NCBI GenBank assembly: GCA_026418275.1
Contig: JAOABQ010000017.1
Span: 1 to 64,000 of the forward strand
From: Clostridia bacterium
GTDB lineage: Bacteria; Bacillota; Clostridia; Acetivibrionales; DSM-2933
Direction: 5' to 3'
DNA: 64,000 nt
The first letter of the stretch is position 1, and every line of letters begins with the position of its first letter. Of this stretch, positions 9,922-18,385 are shown piece by piece. Made by a program: the position numbers and the translations under genes. The notes under the pieces were generated by a model that was given only the letters and a program-made list of their open reading frames with translations, made no database searches and had not been told where the DNA came from.

Positions 9922-9970
9922 GGGAACTGACTGCAAGTTATGAAGCAGTGAGAGAATACAGTTAGTTCCC
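9922..9970. terminator. 12-bp hairpin after the stalk-domain gene
   Basis: GGGAACTGACTG (9922-9933) pairs with CAGTTAGTTCCC (9959-9970), with one G-U pair, around a 25-base loop. There is no T run, so it may act as a processing or structured element instead. The remainder of 9971-10283 shows nothing I can name. Confidence 0.4.
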
Positions 9971-10283
9971 CCTAGTGTATAGGCGGGTGTAGTAATGGTG
10001 TTAATGACACGGATGCTGGTACTACCCCAATTAGCATCTGCCGGATACCAACACATAATTCGGTAATATCACAACTGTGAAATTGTATTATCCTGTACGA
10101 TATAATATGTCCGTCCAGACTTCTTAGCCCTTGTATGCATATTTTTTTCTACTCCGACCTTTTCAGGGACAGCAGGAATGAAAGGTTAATCCACTCAAAC
10201 TTGACAACAGCGATATTCCTTTTTTAAAAATCAATTACAAGTAGGTAGCGGATATTTTAAGTATATTACAGTTAATAATGTGT

Positions 10284-11153
10284 TTATATTACTGAACGGA
10301 AGATTTCCCCAGCGTGAAGCTGTATAACTGACATATGGCCTTCATTAGGGAAATATGCAGCATGGCAATTCTTGAGTAATTCCTGAACCCTTTTCGTCAT
10401 TATGATAGGTGCACTTCCATCTTCCTGCCCATGCCACAGTGTTATTCTGCACGATATTTCCCTTAAATCAAATCCCCAATTTCCCGACAATATTCTCATA
10501 TCATCAATTACCCCTTTATAATCCTGCCTAAAGGAATTTTGAATGCTGTTTTTATAGCAACTCTGGAGTTCAGGATTTAAAATAAGTTTTTTTTCTATAA
10601 CTGATGCTTTTTGGGCTGCTTTTGAGAAAAAGTCTTCAGGCCTATTTTCAATACTCTTTTTTAGACTGGCAAACATTTTACATAACAGCCATGCAGGTGA
10701 CCTTTTTAAGAAAAATAATGCCAAGCGGTGCTTAATAGAAAGATTTTTTTGAAGAGATTTGATATACAAGGGACATATTCCGGAAACAATGGCGACTTTA
10801 TTTATACGGTGCGGAATTAAATAAGCACATGCATATGCGTAAGCGCTTCCTCCGGATTCACTGACTATAGAAAATTGAGGAATATTGAGCTGGTTTGCTA
10901 ATTCTTCTAAATCTTTCGGCCATTCAAGAAGGCATCTTTCAGGTTTGTAGTCCGATAATCCTATACCGGGACGATCTGGAGCGATTAGATATATACCGTT
11001 TTCTGCAGCAGTATTTCCGAGTTTCTCAGAATATAGGCCGGTAGAAATGCCACTGCCGTGAAAATAGAATACAGGCTTGCCTTTCGGGTCGCCGAATTCA
11101 AAAAAACTTAAATTTCTTCCGTCTGCCAGTTTTATAATCTTATTACAAGCCAT
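10284..11153 (-). CDS. alpha/beta hydrolase
   Basis: The start is the ATG at 11153; an ATG 18 bases further upstream is part of the AAAGGAG ribosome site itself. The 289-residue protein has the alpha/beta-hydrolase layout: an oxyanion-loop motif FYFHGSG near residue 30, a nucleophile elbow SESGGS with the central Ser, an acid candidate in GQEDGSAP, and the catalytic His in NEGHMSV near the C terminus. No signal peptide is seen, so it is cytoplasmic. It is the last gene of a three-gene minus-strand operon (membrane protein, XRE regulator, hydrolase) with 33 bases to its neighbour. The substrate is unknown; esterase, lipase-like and haloperoxidase-like relatives all share these motifs. Confidence 0.85.
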   Translation of the reverse strand: MACNKIIKLADGRNLSFFEFGDPKGKPVFYFHGSGISTGLYSEKLGNTAAENGIYLIAPDRPGIGLSDYKPERCLLEWPKDLEELANQLNIPQFSIVSESGGSAYAYACAYLIPHRINKVAIVSGICPLYIKSLQKNLSIKHRLALFFLKRSPAWLLCKMFASLKKSIENRPEDFFSKAAQKASVIEKKLILNPELQSCYKNSIQNSFRQDYKGVIDDMRILSGNWGFDLREISCRITLWHGQEDGSAPIIMTKRVQELLKNCHAAYFPNEGHMSVIQLHAGEIFRSVI

Positions 11154-11186
11154 GGTTGCAGCTCCTTTCATATCTAATCAGAATTT

Positions 11187-11399
11187 TTATTGGCTTTCAA
11201 TATAAAATATATTTTCGACCTGCTCATTAAAAGCTTTTGCAATTTTTATAGCCAAATAAGCCGATGGAATAAAAACTCCATTTTCAATTGTGTTTATGGT
11301 TTTACGGGTAACACCCACCTTCTTGGCCAAATCCTCTTGAGTCCAGTCAAACTTAGCTCTAAAGATTTTTATATGGTTTTTAAATGTTTCCTTTTCCAT
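11187..11399 (-). CDS. XRE-family transcriptional regulator
   Basis: A 70-residue, single-domain helix-turn-helix protein of the Cro/C1 type. The recognition region reads WTQEDLAKKVGVTRKTINTI, followed by ENG. The start at 11399 follows AGAGGG. The gene begins four bases after the stop of the membrane protein gene upstream, so the two are translationally close. Small XRE proteins of this kind often pair with a membrane partner and repress their own promoter; the palindrome at 11890-11926 is a natural candidate for its operator. That link is inference. Confidence 0.88.
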   Translation of the reverse strand: MEKETFKNHIKIFRAKFDWTQEDLAKKVGVTRKTINTIENGVFIPSAYLAIKIAKAFNEQVENIFYIESQ

Positions 11400-11403
11400 G
11401 ATA

Positions 11404-11853
11404 TTACCCTCTCGATAATAATATTTTGGATATGTCATCTGTGACAACGCCAAGCAGCATGACGATCTCAAATGCAATATACACTGGAATATCAACTCCT
11501 ATTGACAGTATATTAAGAAGAACACTTCCAAAAATAAAAATCAAACAACAAAGTACCATGATGATATAACCGTTATATCCGGCTCGCATTTTTATGTTCG
11601 AAAAGTATTCATCACTAAAGGCTGTTACCAGGTATTTATCTTTCTTTGCAATGGATACAATTCTTATGAGCTTAGTAAAAAACAAAATCCAAAGAAATGC
11701 TCCCACCACAAGAACTGGCAAAATAACGAAGTTTATTTGCGAGAAAAAATGATAATAAACCGAAATGTGTCCTAAAACAAGGATTGCCAGCAAAATGTCT
11801 CTTGATATTAAGTAACCTATTGTTCGTCCTATGATTGTTTTTTCCATGTTCAT
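11404..11853 (-). CDS. four-helix membrane protein paired with XRE regulator
   Basis: The start at 11853 follows AAAGGGGTG; an alternative ATG lies two codons later. The 149-residue protein has four predicted membrane helices (about 15-32, 38-60, 90-110 and 115-135), with a basic loop KLIRIVSIAKKDKY between the second and third. I do not recognise the family with certainty. It is the first gene of the operon, directly ahead of the XRE gene. The pairing resembles the DUF2975/XRE pair at 15974-16679, where the membrane protein is also thought to act with the regulator. Confidence 0.75.
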   Translation of the reverse strand: MNMEKTIIGRTIGYLISRDILLAILVLGHISVYYHFFSQINFVILPVLVVGAFLWILFFTKLIRIVSIAKKDKYLVTAFSDEYFSNIKMRAGYNGYIIMVLCCLIFIFGSVLLNILSIGVDIPVYIAFEIVMLLGVVTDDISKILLSRG

Positions 11854-11889
11854 ATCTAACACCCCTTTATAACTTATTATACCCATAAT

Positions 11890-11926
11890 GTAACCTATGA
11901 TATAAAAAATGAGTATTATAGGTTAC
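11890..11926. promoter_or_regulatory. operator-like inverted repeat at the transcription start
   Basis: GTAACCTAT (11890-11898) and ATAGGTTAC (11918-11926) form a perfect 9-bp inverted repeat with 19 bases between. It begins just downstream of the -10 box of the minus-strand promoter, where a bound repressor would block initiation or escape. The XRE protein encoded by the second gene of the operon is the obvious candidate ligand. Confidence 0.65.
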
Positions 11927-11932
11927 GTTATC

Positions 11933-11961
11933 ATTATAAAGACAACAGGCTTCATTGTCAA
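11933..11961 (-). promoter_or_regulatory. consensus sigma-A promoter of the XRE operon
   Basis: On the minus strand TTGACA (11961-11956), a 17-base spacer and TATAAT (11938-11933): a perfect consensus. The expected start site is near 11926, at the edge of the inverted repeat, about 70 bases ahead of the first ATG. A promoter this strong usually needs a repressor. Confidence 0.85.
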
Positions 11962-12389
11962 TAATAAAAAGACATATTCTGGTACATAGGGGCATTTTAC
12001 AACAGCAGAAGAAGGTATTAAGCATAGAATTGCTTGGCTCCTAACGCTTGCAAGCAATGATATTATGATAATTGTGCTGTGTAGCTGGGGGTGAATTTAA
12101 ATCTATTGAATGGAAAACAGTGTAACTCCGGATTGGTGTAGATAGCGATTCAGAGAAAAACAAATAAAATCTAACTTAGAGGTGTCCAGTTTATCGGGAA
12201 AAGCACAGTCACATCTTTTGTTAAAAATAGTGACACTTGACACTTAACTAAAATTTAGAATTAGTATATAATTGAATTGCATGTAAAATTAATCCATGGG
12301 AAAATACACTCATCGGACTGCTGACTTTTAGTAATCCAAAAGGGTGTATTCAATAAATTAGATATAAAATTAAAAGGGGGGTTTACAAC
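11962..12389. other. intergenic region, possible insertion-sequence scar
   Basis: No gene is evident. Bases 12180-12206 (AGGTGTCCAGTTTATCGGG within them) resemble the right end of some insertion sequences, but no transposase frame is present. A TTGACA at 12237 and TATAAT at 12267 are 24 bases apart, too far for a normal promoter. The AAGGGGGG ribosome site of the next gene lies at 12374-12381. Confidence 0.35.
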
Positions 12390-14495
12390 ATGTTCTCAAC
12401 AAAAATGTCCACATCTTCAAGGAAACTTGCTTTACTGCTCTGCCTGATGCTGGTTGTAGTACTTATTGCAGGCAATATGGCAAGTGCCAGTACTTCAGCC
12501 TTAACGGCTGCAGAAAATTCAATACCTATCGATCTAAGCCAATCTAGGAACGAGAATGTACAAAACGCGGATACGCCTACACTGGAGGGCTATACAATGT
12601 CAGTCCGTCCGGCGTTCAATGTGACATCAAAGAGTGCCAGCTTTATGATGAACTGTGTTACAAACAATACTCAGGCAGTAGAAATGTGGTATGAATATTG
12701 GCCTAAAGGCTCAGAAGGATCTTTAAAAGAGACCTCGAAATCATATCTTGATAGTAACCGTGATTGGAGTATCACCAAAGTAACTGATTTAAACCCAAAT
12801 ACAGGTTACCAGTTCCGTGGAGTATATAGAATCTATGGAGCTTCAACCTTGTATTATACGAATATTCAGGATTTTAGCACTACTTCGGCCACTCATACGG
12901 TCTCAGGGTATATTTGTCCTGATTTTACTTTTGCCAACACCTCTGCTGCTCTTATTAAATCAGGTTTCAAAGTGGTTCTGAACTACAATTCAACCACATG
13001 CTACACAAATGAAAACGGATATTTCGAGATGACCGGTATCCCTGAAAACGAAGGTCTGGGATACTCTATTCGTATTTCAAAGGACGGTTATCTGGAACGG
13101 AATGTAGCTATTGGAAACTTGACGGGCAATTTGGAACTAGGCTCCTCAAACACGCCCATAGAAGTATGGGCGGGGGATATGGCAATTAATTCACAGCAAG
13201 ATAAAGCGATCAATATGGAAGATATTATTGATATTCTTGCTTCATTCAACACTTCCAAAGAGAGTCCGAAGTACAGTGAATACAGAGATATCAACAAAGA
13301 TAATGCAATTAGCATGCAGGATATTCTAATTACTATCCAGCACTTTAACTCAACTCCTGCGGATTACCGCGTGTTATCCTATTTCGTGAGTAACAGAATC
13401 AAAATAGATAATCCGCGCCCACAATCCACAAGTTTATGGGGGAGTAAAGTTAATTTTGATGTTAGCGTTCTTAGCCATACACCCATTAAAAAAGTAGAGT
13501 TTTACAAGGGAACGGAAAAAATAGGAGAAGATACTGAGTTCCCATATAGCTGTGTTTACACAGCAGGCTACGGGAATACCAGCTCAGTTCTAGGACAAAG
13601 CTTTTTAACCGCCATGGCATATGATGAAAATGGGCTGACCGCCATCTCTGACACCATTGACGTGTATGCTTACATACCTCCGCCTACGGCTGCGCCAACA
13701 GCTTCACCGACACCTACAATTGCAGTGGGTGTAAGCGTTAGCCCTTCTTGTGAAAAGACAGCAGATCAAATGATATTAAAAATGCGTATCAACAATAATA
13801 CTTATAAAGACGTAACCATCAATTATTCTACCAGCAAAACCTATGATTTTGTGTTGCTGGACCAAAACAGGAAAGTAATTTATCGTTGGTCACAAGGTAA
13901 GGCTTTTTTTCAAGTATTGACAAAGGATACCATTCCTGCAGGTGAGTTTCTCGAATTTAGTGTAAAAATAGAGGGAGATAAAGCAAAAGAACTAATAAAC
14001 AGTGCTTGTTATATGATAGGTTACATTACCGGGACCTCGGCAGAGTTCGATACGCATATGTTACAAGGGTATGAAATTCAGATCAATTCTACGACACCTA
14101 CACCTTCACCAACGCCAACACCGACAATCGCAGTGGGTGTGAGTGTTAGCCCTTCATGTGAAAAGACAGCAGATCAAATGGTTCTAAAACTGCGTATCCA
14201 TAATAATAGTTATAGAGACGCTACCATCAACTATTCTTCCGGTCAAAGATTTGATTTTGTATTGATGGATCAGAACAGAAAAGTAATTTACCGTTGGTCA
14301 GAAGGTAAGGCTTTTACTCAAGCATTGACAAAGGATACAATTCCTGCAGGCGAGTTTCTCGAATTTAGTGTAAAAATAGAGGGAGATAAAGCAAAAGAAC
14401 TAATAAACAGTGCTTGTTATATGATAGGCTACATCACCGGGACCTCTGCAGAGTTCGATACTCATATGTTACAAGGGTATGAAATTCAAATTTAA
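12390..14495 (+). CDS. secreted dockerin protein with two BsuPI-like inhibitor domains
   Basis: The 701-residue protein starts after GGGGGG and carries a signal peptide (about 1-35, KLALLLCLMLVVVLIAG). Residues about 55-160 are FN3-like. Residues about 168-327 hold the same cassette as the protease and the chitinase: a carboxypeptidase-regulatory-like fold (VSGYICPDF...) then a dockerin with two DxNxDxxI-type repeats (DINKDNAISMQDI). A bacterial Ig-like domain follows (about 330-430). After a proline-threonine linker come two nearly identical 120-residue domains (about 444-566 and 580-701). These match the intracellular proteinase inhibitor (BsuPI) pattern YDFVL-DQNRKVIYRWS-G-AF-LTKDTIPAGE. 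Together this suggests a scaffold-bound protease inhibitor or ligand-binding protein. BsuPI-type folds also occur in non-inhibitory proteins, so inhibition is inferred. Confidence 0.85.
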   Translation: MFSTKMSTSSRKLALLLCLMLVVVLIAGNMASASTSALTAAENSIPIDLSQSRNENVQNADTPTLEGYTMSVRPAFNVTSKSASFMMNCVTNNTQAVEMWYEYWPKGSEGSLKETSKSYLDSNRDWSITKVTDLNPNTGYQFRGVYRIYGASTLYYTNIQDFSTTSATHTVSGYICPDFTFANTSAALIKSGFKVVLNYNSTTCYTNENGYFEMTGIPENEGLGYSIRISKDGYLERNVAIGNLTGNLELGSSNTPIEVWAGDMAINSQQDKAINMEDIIDILASFNTSKESPKYSEYRDINKDNAISMQDILITIQHFNSTPADYRVLSYFVSNRIKIDNPRPQSTSLWGSKVNFDVSVLSHTPIKKVEFYKGTEKIGEDTEFPYSCVYTAGYGNTSSVLGQSFLTAMAYDENGLTAISDTIDVYAYIPPPTAAPTASPTPTIAVGVSVSPSCEKTADQMILKMRINNNTYKDVTINYSTSKTYDFVLLDQNRKVIYRWSQGKAFFQVLTKDTIPAGEFLEFSVKIEGDKAKELINSACYMIGYITGTSAEFDTHMLQGYEIQINSTTPTPSPTPTPTIAVGVSVSPSCEKTADQMVLKLRIHNNSYRDATINYSSGQRFDFVLMDQNRKVIYRWSEGKAFTQALTKDTIPAGEFLEFSVKIEGDKAKELINSACYMIGYITGTSAEFDTHMLQGYEIQI
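13717..14495 (+). repeat. tandem duplication of the BsuPI-like domain
   Basis: Two copies, about 13717-14086 and 14122-14495, are nearly identical at the DNA level, including long identical runs around the AGEFLEFSVKIEGDKAKELI segment. The linker before each copy is a short Pro/Thr/Ser repeat. The near identity, including silent positions, points to a recent duplication or gene conversion. Confidence 0.9.
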
Positions 14496-14551
14496 GTATC
14501 TATCATATAACACTTCCAAACCTTGATGAAGTAGAAGAAGTAATTTTTTTT

Positions 14552-14595
14552 AAACAGGCTGGCTGTTTCATTTTTGAATTCGTCAGCCTGTTTTT
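14552..14595 (+). terminator. rho-independent terminator
   Basis: AAACAGGCTG (14552-14561) pairs with CAGCCTGTTT (14584-14593) and runs into five Ts. It lies 57 bases after the dockerin-inhibitor gene. Bases 14596-14780 show no further feature. Confidence 0.88.
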
Positions 14596-14780
14596 ATGTA
14601 TTAAACAGGAGTTCGTGTATTTATATGCGATTAAGTGTGAAAAGTTATAGAAATTACAGTAAAAGGAAGACGTCTTGGGATTATGTATGGTTCCCGGATT
14701 ATTAACCAAAAGGTTTATTAATAAAGTTGTATAACGACTGTGTAGTATCATGATTTAAATGTATTTTCGCATTATATTTT

Positions 14781-15536
14781 TTAAAAATTATAGTAAGTTT
14801 TTTGTATTTCCTCAGCAATATTATTCAATCTATTGGAAGTTTGAGGAATGGAGTAACCCACGAGATACGGGGAAGTTATATATCTCGGAACGATTTTACA
14901 TATAATCGATTTTTTCCATTGGTAGAAGAATAAGTTAAAGCTACTACACTTAAAGTGATTAAGTATATAGTTTACAATATTTTGTATATTATCCGCCATA
15001 AAATTGTCATGGCGAGGAGTAGTAATAATATTAAATTCGGTTGAACAAGCATTTGGTTTGGTGGAAATGTTGACTAAACAATTTCCTTCTTTATAAATTT
15101 CTATTCCGTCAAAAATATCATCTTTTAAGTTGAGTTTATAATCTATATCTTTTAGCCCAACTATTTGCATATGTGCATGATTGATAGTGCCACCAGATAA
15201 GGGACCATGATTTTTATAAAAAACTACAGATTTAAAATCTCCGCTTTCCTCCATTGTTAGCCAATGCTTTATTCCAAAGGTAATTATTTTCCGCATATGG
15301 GGTTTATCGTAGGTAGATATATTTGCGAAGCAATCGTTAGTTTCAATAAGTACTGTTTGAAAAGTATTAGCTAAAGTAGAAAATTTGTTTTTTACTAACA
15401 ATATTGAATTTTCTTCATCTAAAATATCTGAAAGTTCTTCGCGATTGCAAAATGGACATAGATATTCACTGTCTTGATAAATAATCTTTTTTTTTCCAAT
15501 GTCGGAAAGAAAATAAAGATGCCTATTCACTGTCAT
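14781..15536 (-). CDS. DUF4931 / GalT-HIT superfamily protein
   Basis: The 251-residue protein resembles galactose-1-phosphate uridylyltransferases. It has a zinc-type CPFC near residue 27 and an active-site-like NHAHMQI near residue 130, where GalT has HPHxQ. The segment VFYKNHGPLSGGTINHAHMQ matches the DUF4931 family in clostridia and bacilli. Members are thought to be nucleotide transferases or hydrolases of the HIT fold; the substrate is unknown. The ribosome site AGGTG lies seven bases ahead of the ATG. It is monocistronic and AT-rich compared with its neighbours. Confidence 0.72.
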   Translation of the reverse strand: MTVNRHLYFLSDIGKKKIIYQDSEYLCPFCNREELSDILDEENSILLVKNKFSTLANTFQTVLIETNDCFANISTYDKPHMRKIITFGIKHWLTMEESGDFKSVVFYKNHGPLSGGTINHAHMQIVGLKDIDYKLNLKDDIFDGIEIYKEGNCLVNISTKPNACSTEFNIITTPRHDNFMADNIQNIVNYILNHFKCSSFNLFFYQWKKSIICKIVPRYITSPYLVGYSIPQTSNRLNNIAEEIQKTYYNF

Positions 15537-15700
15537 TTTTACACCTGCTATCTATATTATTATCGTTATATCATTTCTTATTGTCTTAAGCGTTAACAAA
15601 ACATTACTGGAGGAAAATCCATCAGTTAAAGCAATTATACATTATAAAACAGAAAAAATAAACACCTGACGGAATGAAACGACCCCTAATAAAACTTATA

Positions 15701-15807
15701 TAGTGCCTCGTAACATAATTCTTTTCTAGGGTATGCGTGGCACAACCAGATGAAGTGCGTTTTTAACACTTTGAAAAACCAGAAATTTGTTGTGTTAAAA
15801 AGCACTA
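15701..15807 (+). mobile_element. 107-bp MITE-like element, copy A
   Basis: Bounded by TAGTGC (15701-15706) and GCACTA (15802-15807), i.e. inverted termini ending in TA. The element is nearly the same as the reverse complement of 44216-44322 over its full length, including the blocks TTCTTTTCTAGGGTATGCG and TTTTTAACACTTTGAAAAAC. It can fold into two hairpins. It has no coding capacity; the TA ends suggest mobilisation by an IS630/Tc1-type transposase. Here it sits in an intergenic region. The rest of 15537-15912 shows nothing else. Confidence 0.85.
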
Positions 15808-15912
15808 GTTAATAATACATTTCTATATAGGAATATGTCCTGTCATACACCTATTGATCGAAGATCTTTACTTTATGACAATAATAAAATATTATAATTT
15901 AATAAAAATTTA

Positions 15913-15941
15913 TTGATAAACGATAAAATTTATATTAAAAT
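15913..15941 (+). promoter_or_regulatory. candidate sigma-A promoter
   Basis: TTGATA (15913-15918), a 17-base spacer and TAAAAT (15936-15941), 33 bases ahead of the DUF2975 gene start. Confidence 0.55.
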
Positions 15942-15973
15942 AAAAATAACAATAACTAAGTGAGGTGCTTTTA

Positions 15974-16447
15974 ATGAAACGAGAAACACTCTTTTTAAAG
16001 TTAGCTGTTATTCTTATTGGAATTCCAATTCTTGCTTTGTGTATATATGGGTTGTTTTGGTTAGCTAATGAAGCAGCAAGTCCAGAGTATGCTCATTTGC
16101 TATATCCCGTTATAATAGGCATATATGTAGCCGCGATTCCGTTTTACATCGCTTTGTATCAAGCTTTTAAACTTTTAAGCTATATTGACAAGAACAAAGC
16201 TTTCTCGGAATTATCTGTAAAGGCTTTAAAGAATATAAAATACTGTGCAGCCGCAATAGGTATCATTTATGGGGTATGCATGCCATTCTTTTATCTCATT
16301 GCGGAGAAAGACGACGCCCCAGGTATCATCATAATCGGAATGGTCATTACTTTTGCTCCAATTGTGATTGCAGTCTTTGCTGCTGTTCTTCAAAAGCTAT
16401 TAAAAAATGCCATAGATATAAAAACAGAAAATGATTTAACAATCTGA
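15974..16447 (+). CDS. DUF2975 membrane protein
   Basis: The ATG at 15974 lies six bases after GAGGTG; the GTG inside that site is not the start. The 157-residue protein has four membrane helices (about 8-28, 42-62, 88-108, 118-140) and the charged YIDKNKAFSELSVKALKNIKY segment between the second and third, which is typical of DUF2975. Members nearly always precede a small XRE regulator, as here, and are thought to modulate it. The gene is first in an operon with the XRE gene and a DUF4153 protein. Confidence 0.82.
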   Translation: MKRETLFLKLAVILIGIPILALCIYGLFWLANEAASPEYAHLLYPVIIGIYVAAIPFYIALYQAFKLLSYIDKNKAFSELSVKALKNIKYCAAAIGIIYGVCMPFFYLIAEKDDAPGIIIIGMVITFAPIVIAVFAAVLQKLLKNAIDIKTENDLTI

Positions 16448-16457
16448 GGTGAATAAC

Positions 16458-16679
16458 ATGGCGATTATAATCAATATTGATGTGATGCTGGCTAAAAGGA
16501 AAATGAGCGTAACAGAACTTTCGGAGAGAGTTGGAATAACAATGGCTAATCTTTCTGTATTGAAAAATGGAAAGGCAAAAGCGATTCGATTATCAACTTT
16601 AGAGGCGATTTGTAAGGCTTTAGAATGTCAGCCTGGAGATGTTTTAGAATACAAAATTGACGAAGACACTCAAGGATAA
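16458..16679 (+). CDS. XRE-family regulator partnering DUF2975
   Basis: The ATG at 16458 follows GAGGTG by six bases. The 73-residue protein is a YozG-like Cro/C1 helix-turn-helix protein with a recognition region of SVTELSERVGITMANLSVLK and a C terminus CQPGDVLEY, the usual ending of this subgroup. It begins ten bases after the DUF2975 stop. It probably controls this operon; no clear palindrome is visible at the promoter at 15913-15941. Confidence 0.9.
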   Translation: MAIIINIDVMLAKRKMSVTELSERVGITMANLSVLKNGKAKAIRLSTLEAICKALECQPGDVLEYKIDEDTQG

Positions 16680-16749
16680 TAAAGTTGTTAATAAACAATT
16701 GTGGAGGAAAGTAGGCGTTAACATTACAATTATTAAGGGAGGTAAAACC

Positions 16750-17997
16750 ATGGACGTTAACAATCTGATTACTGAAAATATCGCTAACCCCCATGAACTG
16801 GAGAGAATGTTTAGAAAAGATCCCGAAGCTTTTAAAAAGTCATTCTCATACGCCTGGGAACAAAACCCTGATTCGCAGGTTCTTGCCGTTTGGTATGAAA
16901 GATTGCATTTCAAGGAGACAGCAAATCCAGAAAAAGCTTCCTTTCTTCAGAAGGATTTCTTTTCCATGGGTATTTTAGCAATTCTAGCCGGGATAAGCAC
17001 CAGGATCATTTTTCATTTTACCGAACAGCAAGCAATAGCCCCTATTAACCTTGTTTTTGGAATAATTCCCTTTATTGCCGCCTATTTTGTATTCAATAAT
17101 ACCCCCAAAAAAAGTGTTCTTTACACTCTTGCAGCGTTATTCCTAATCCCAGGACTTTATCTTAATATGCTGCCACTAGAGCATAAAGACAGTATTATCC
17201 TGACTTATCTACACCTTCCCATTTTCTTATGGGTATTATTAGGGCTTGCATTTACAGGAAATGAATATGGCATAGGCAGCACAAGACTAGCCTATCTTAA
17301 ATTCAATGGGGAATTTTGCATACTCTACGCCAGCATGGCAATCAGCGGAATGCTGCTGACAGTATTAACCATGCAGTTATTTAGATTTGTCGGCATGGAT
17401 ATATCTGAATTCTATTTTAAAAATGTCGTTTTATTTGGTGCCGCCGCTCTGGCTATTGTGGCTGCATACCTGGTATCAAGGAACCTTAAACTTGCTAAAA
17501 ATATTGCACCCTATATAGCGAAAATTTTTAGTCCTCTTGTACTGGCCACATTGTTGGTCTATCTCATAACGGTTGTTTGGGTCGGGAAAAATCCATTTTT
17601 GGACCGCAATTTCCTTTTATCCTTCAACGGAATACTCCTTAGTGTATTGGCCGTCACCATATTCTCTATTTCCGAAAGCGGCAGAGAAGATAAAAAGACC
17701 ATTTCTGATTATATAAATTTTGCCCTCATTGTTCTTGCTCTTATCATTGACAGTGTAGCTTTATCTGCCATCGTGTTCAGGCTCTCTTCTTATGGGATTA
17801 CGCCCAACAGACTTGCTGTTTTAGGCGTAAACATACTTATCTGGGCCAATCTGATTTGGATAATGCTCTCCTACGTGCGTTTTCTACAAAACAAAACCGG
17901 ACCTTCAACCATCCAAGATGCCGTTACGAAGTATTTGCCGGTCTACGGACTTTGGGCAGCTTTCGTTACATTTACTTTTCCTTTAATTTTTTATTAG
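16750..17997 (+). CDS. DUF4153-type polytopic membrane protein
   Basis: The true start is the ATG at 16750, eight bases after GGGAGG; an in-frame ATG at 16657 lies inside the preceding XRE gene. The 415-residue protein has a cytoplasmic N-terminal 75 residues and then about 11 hydrophobic segments. The late motif SYGITPNRLAVLG is typical of DUF4153 proteins. Function is unknown in the family; members are often found with DUF2975/XRE-type or sigma-factor regulators. It is the third gene of the operon. Confidence 0.78.
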   Translation: MDVNNLITENIANPHELERMFRKDPEAFKKSFSYAWEQNPDSQVLAVWYERLHFKETANPEKASFLQKDFFSMGILAILAGISTRIIFHFTEQQAIAPINLVFGIIPFIAAYFVFNNTPKKSVLYTLAALFLIPGLYLNMLPLEHKDSIILTYLHLPIFLWVLLGLAFTGNEYGIGSTRLAYLKFNGEFCILYASMAISGMLLTVLTMQLFRFVGMDISEFYFKNVVLFGAAALAIVAAYLVSRNLKLAKNIAPYIAKIFSPLVLATLLVYLITVVWVGKNPFLDRNFLLSFNGILLSVLAVTIFSISESGREDKKTISDYINFALIVLALIIDSVALSAIVFRLSSYGITPNRLAVLGVNILIWANLIWIMLSYVRFLQNKTGPSTIQDAVTKYLPVYGLWAAFVTFTFPLIFY

Positions 17998-18032
17998 AAA
18001 GGCTTTATTAATGTAATTTGGGGATGTCTCCA

Positions 18033-18076
18033 ACAAGCAGTGTAAGTGTATTGACACTTGCACTGCTTGTCGTTTT
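18033..18076 (+). terminator. strong rho-independent terminator
   Basis: ACAAGCAGTG-T-AAGTGT (18033-18049) pairs with ACACTT-G-CACTGCTTGT (18054-18070), 16 pairs and one mismatch, followed by CGTTTT. It ends the DUF2975 operon. Bases 18077-18385 hold no gene I can support. Confidence 0.88.
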
Positions 18077-18385
18077 GCGAGTTATGAGGTGCAATTCTGC
18101 GTATCTTCCCATGCTTTTCACCTTTGTATTTCAAGGGTTTGGAGCATTTTAAACCTAGTCCGCATCCTCTTCATTGTCTCCAATATACCATAAGGATACA
18201 ATTAATTGGGTTTTATTAAGTCTAAAGTAAAATGCAGACAAAACTCTAAAAATAACGTATTCAAGATTAGATGAAATCTTTTCACTATAATTTTATTCTC
18301 CCGCCGGTAAAATAAAAATCAGGGAAGATGAAGAGGGATGATTTCAATGCTTTATTCAAAGTGTTATAATTTGTAAAGAATGCAT

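Noticed and set aside
9892..9960. 23-codon frame (MGMTFSKKVRELTASYEAV...) after the stalk-domain gene
   Set aside because: Its second half is the hairpin at 9922-9970, which explains the sequence better, and the ribosome site is only three bases from the ATG.
12180..12206. Possible right end of an insertion sequence
   Set aside because: No matching left end, no transposase remnant and no target duplication could be found.
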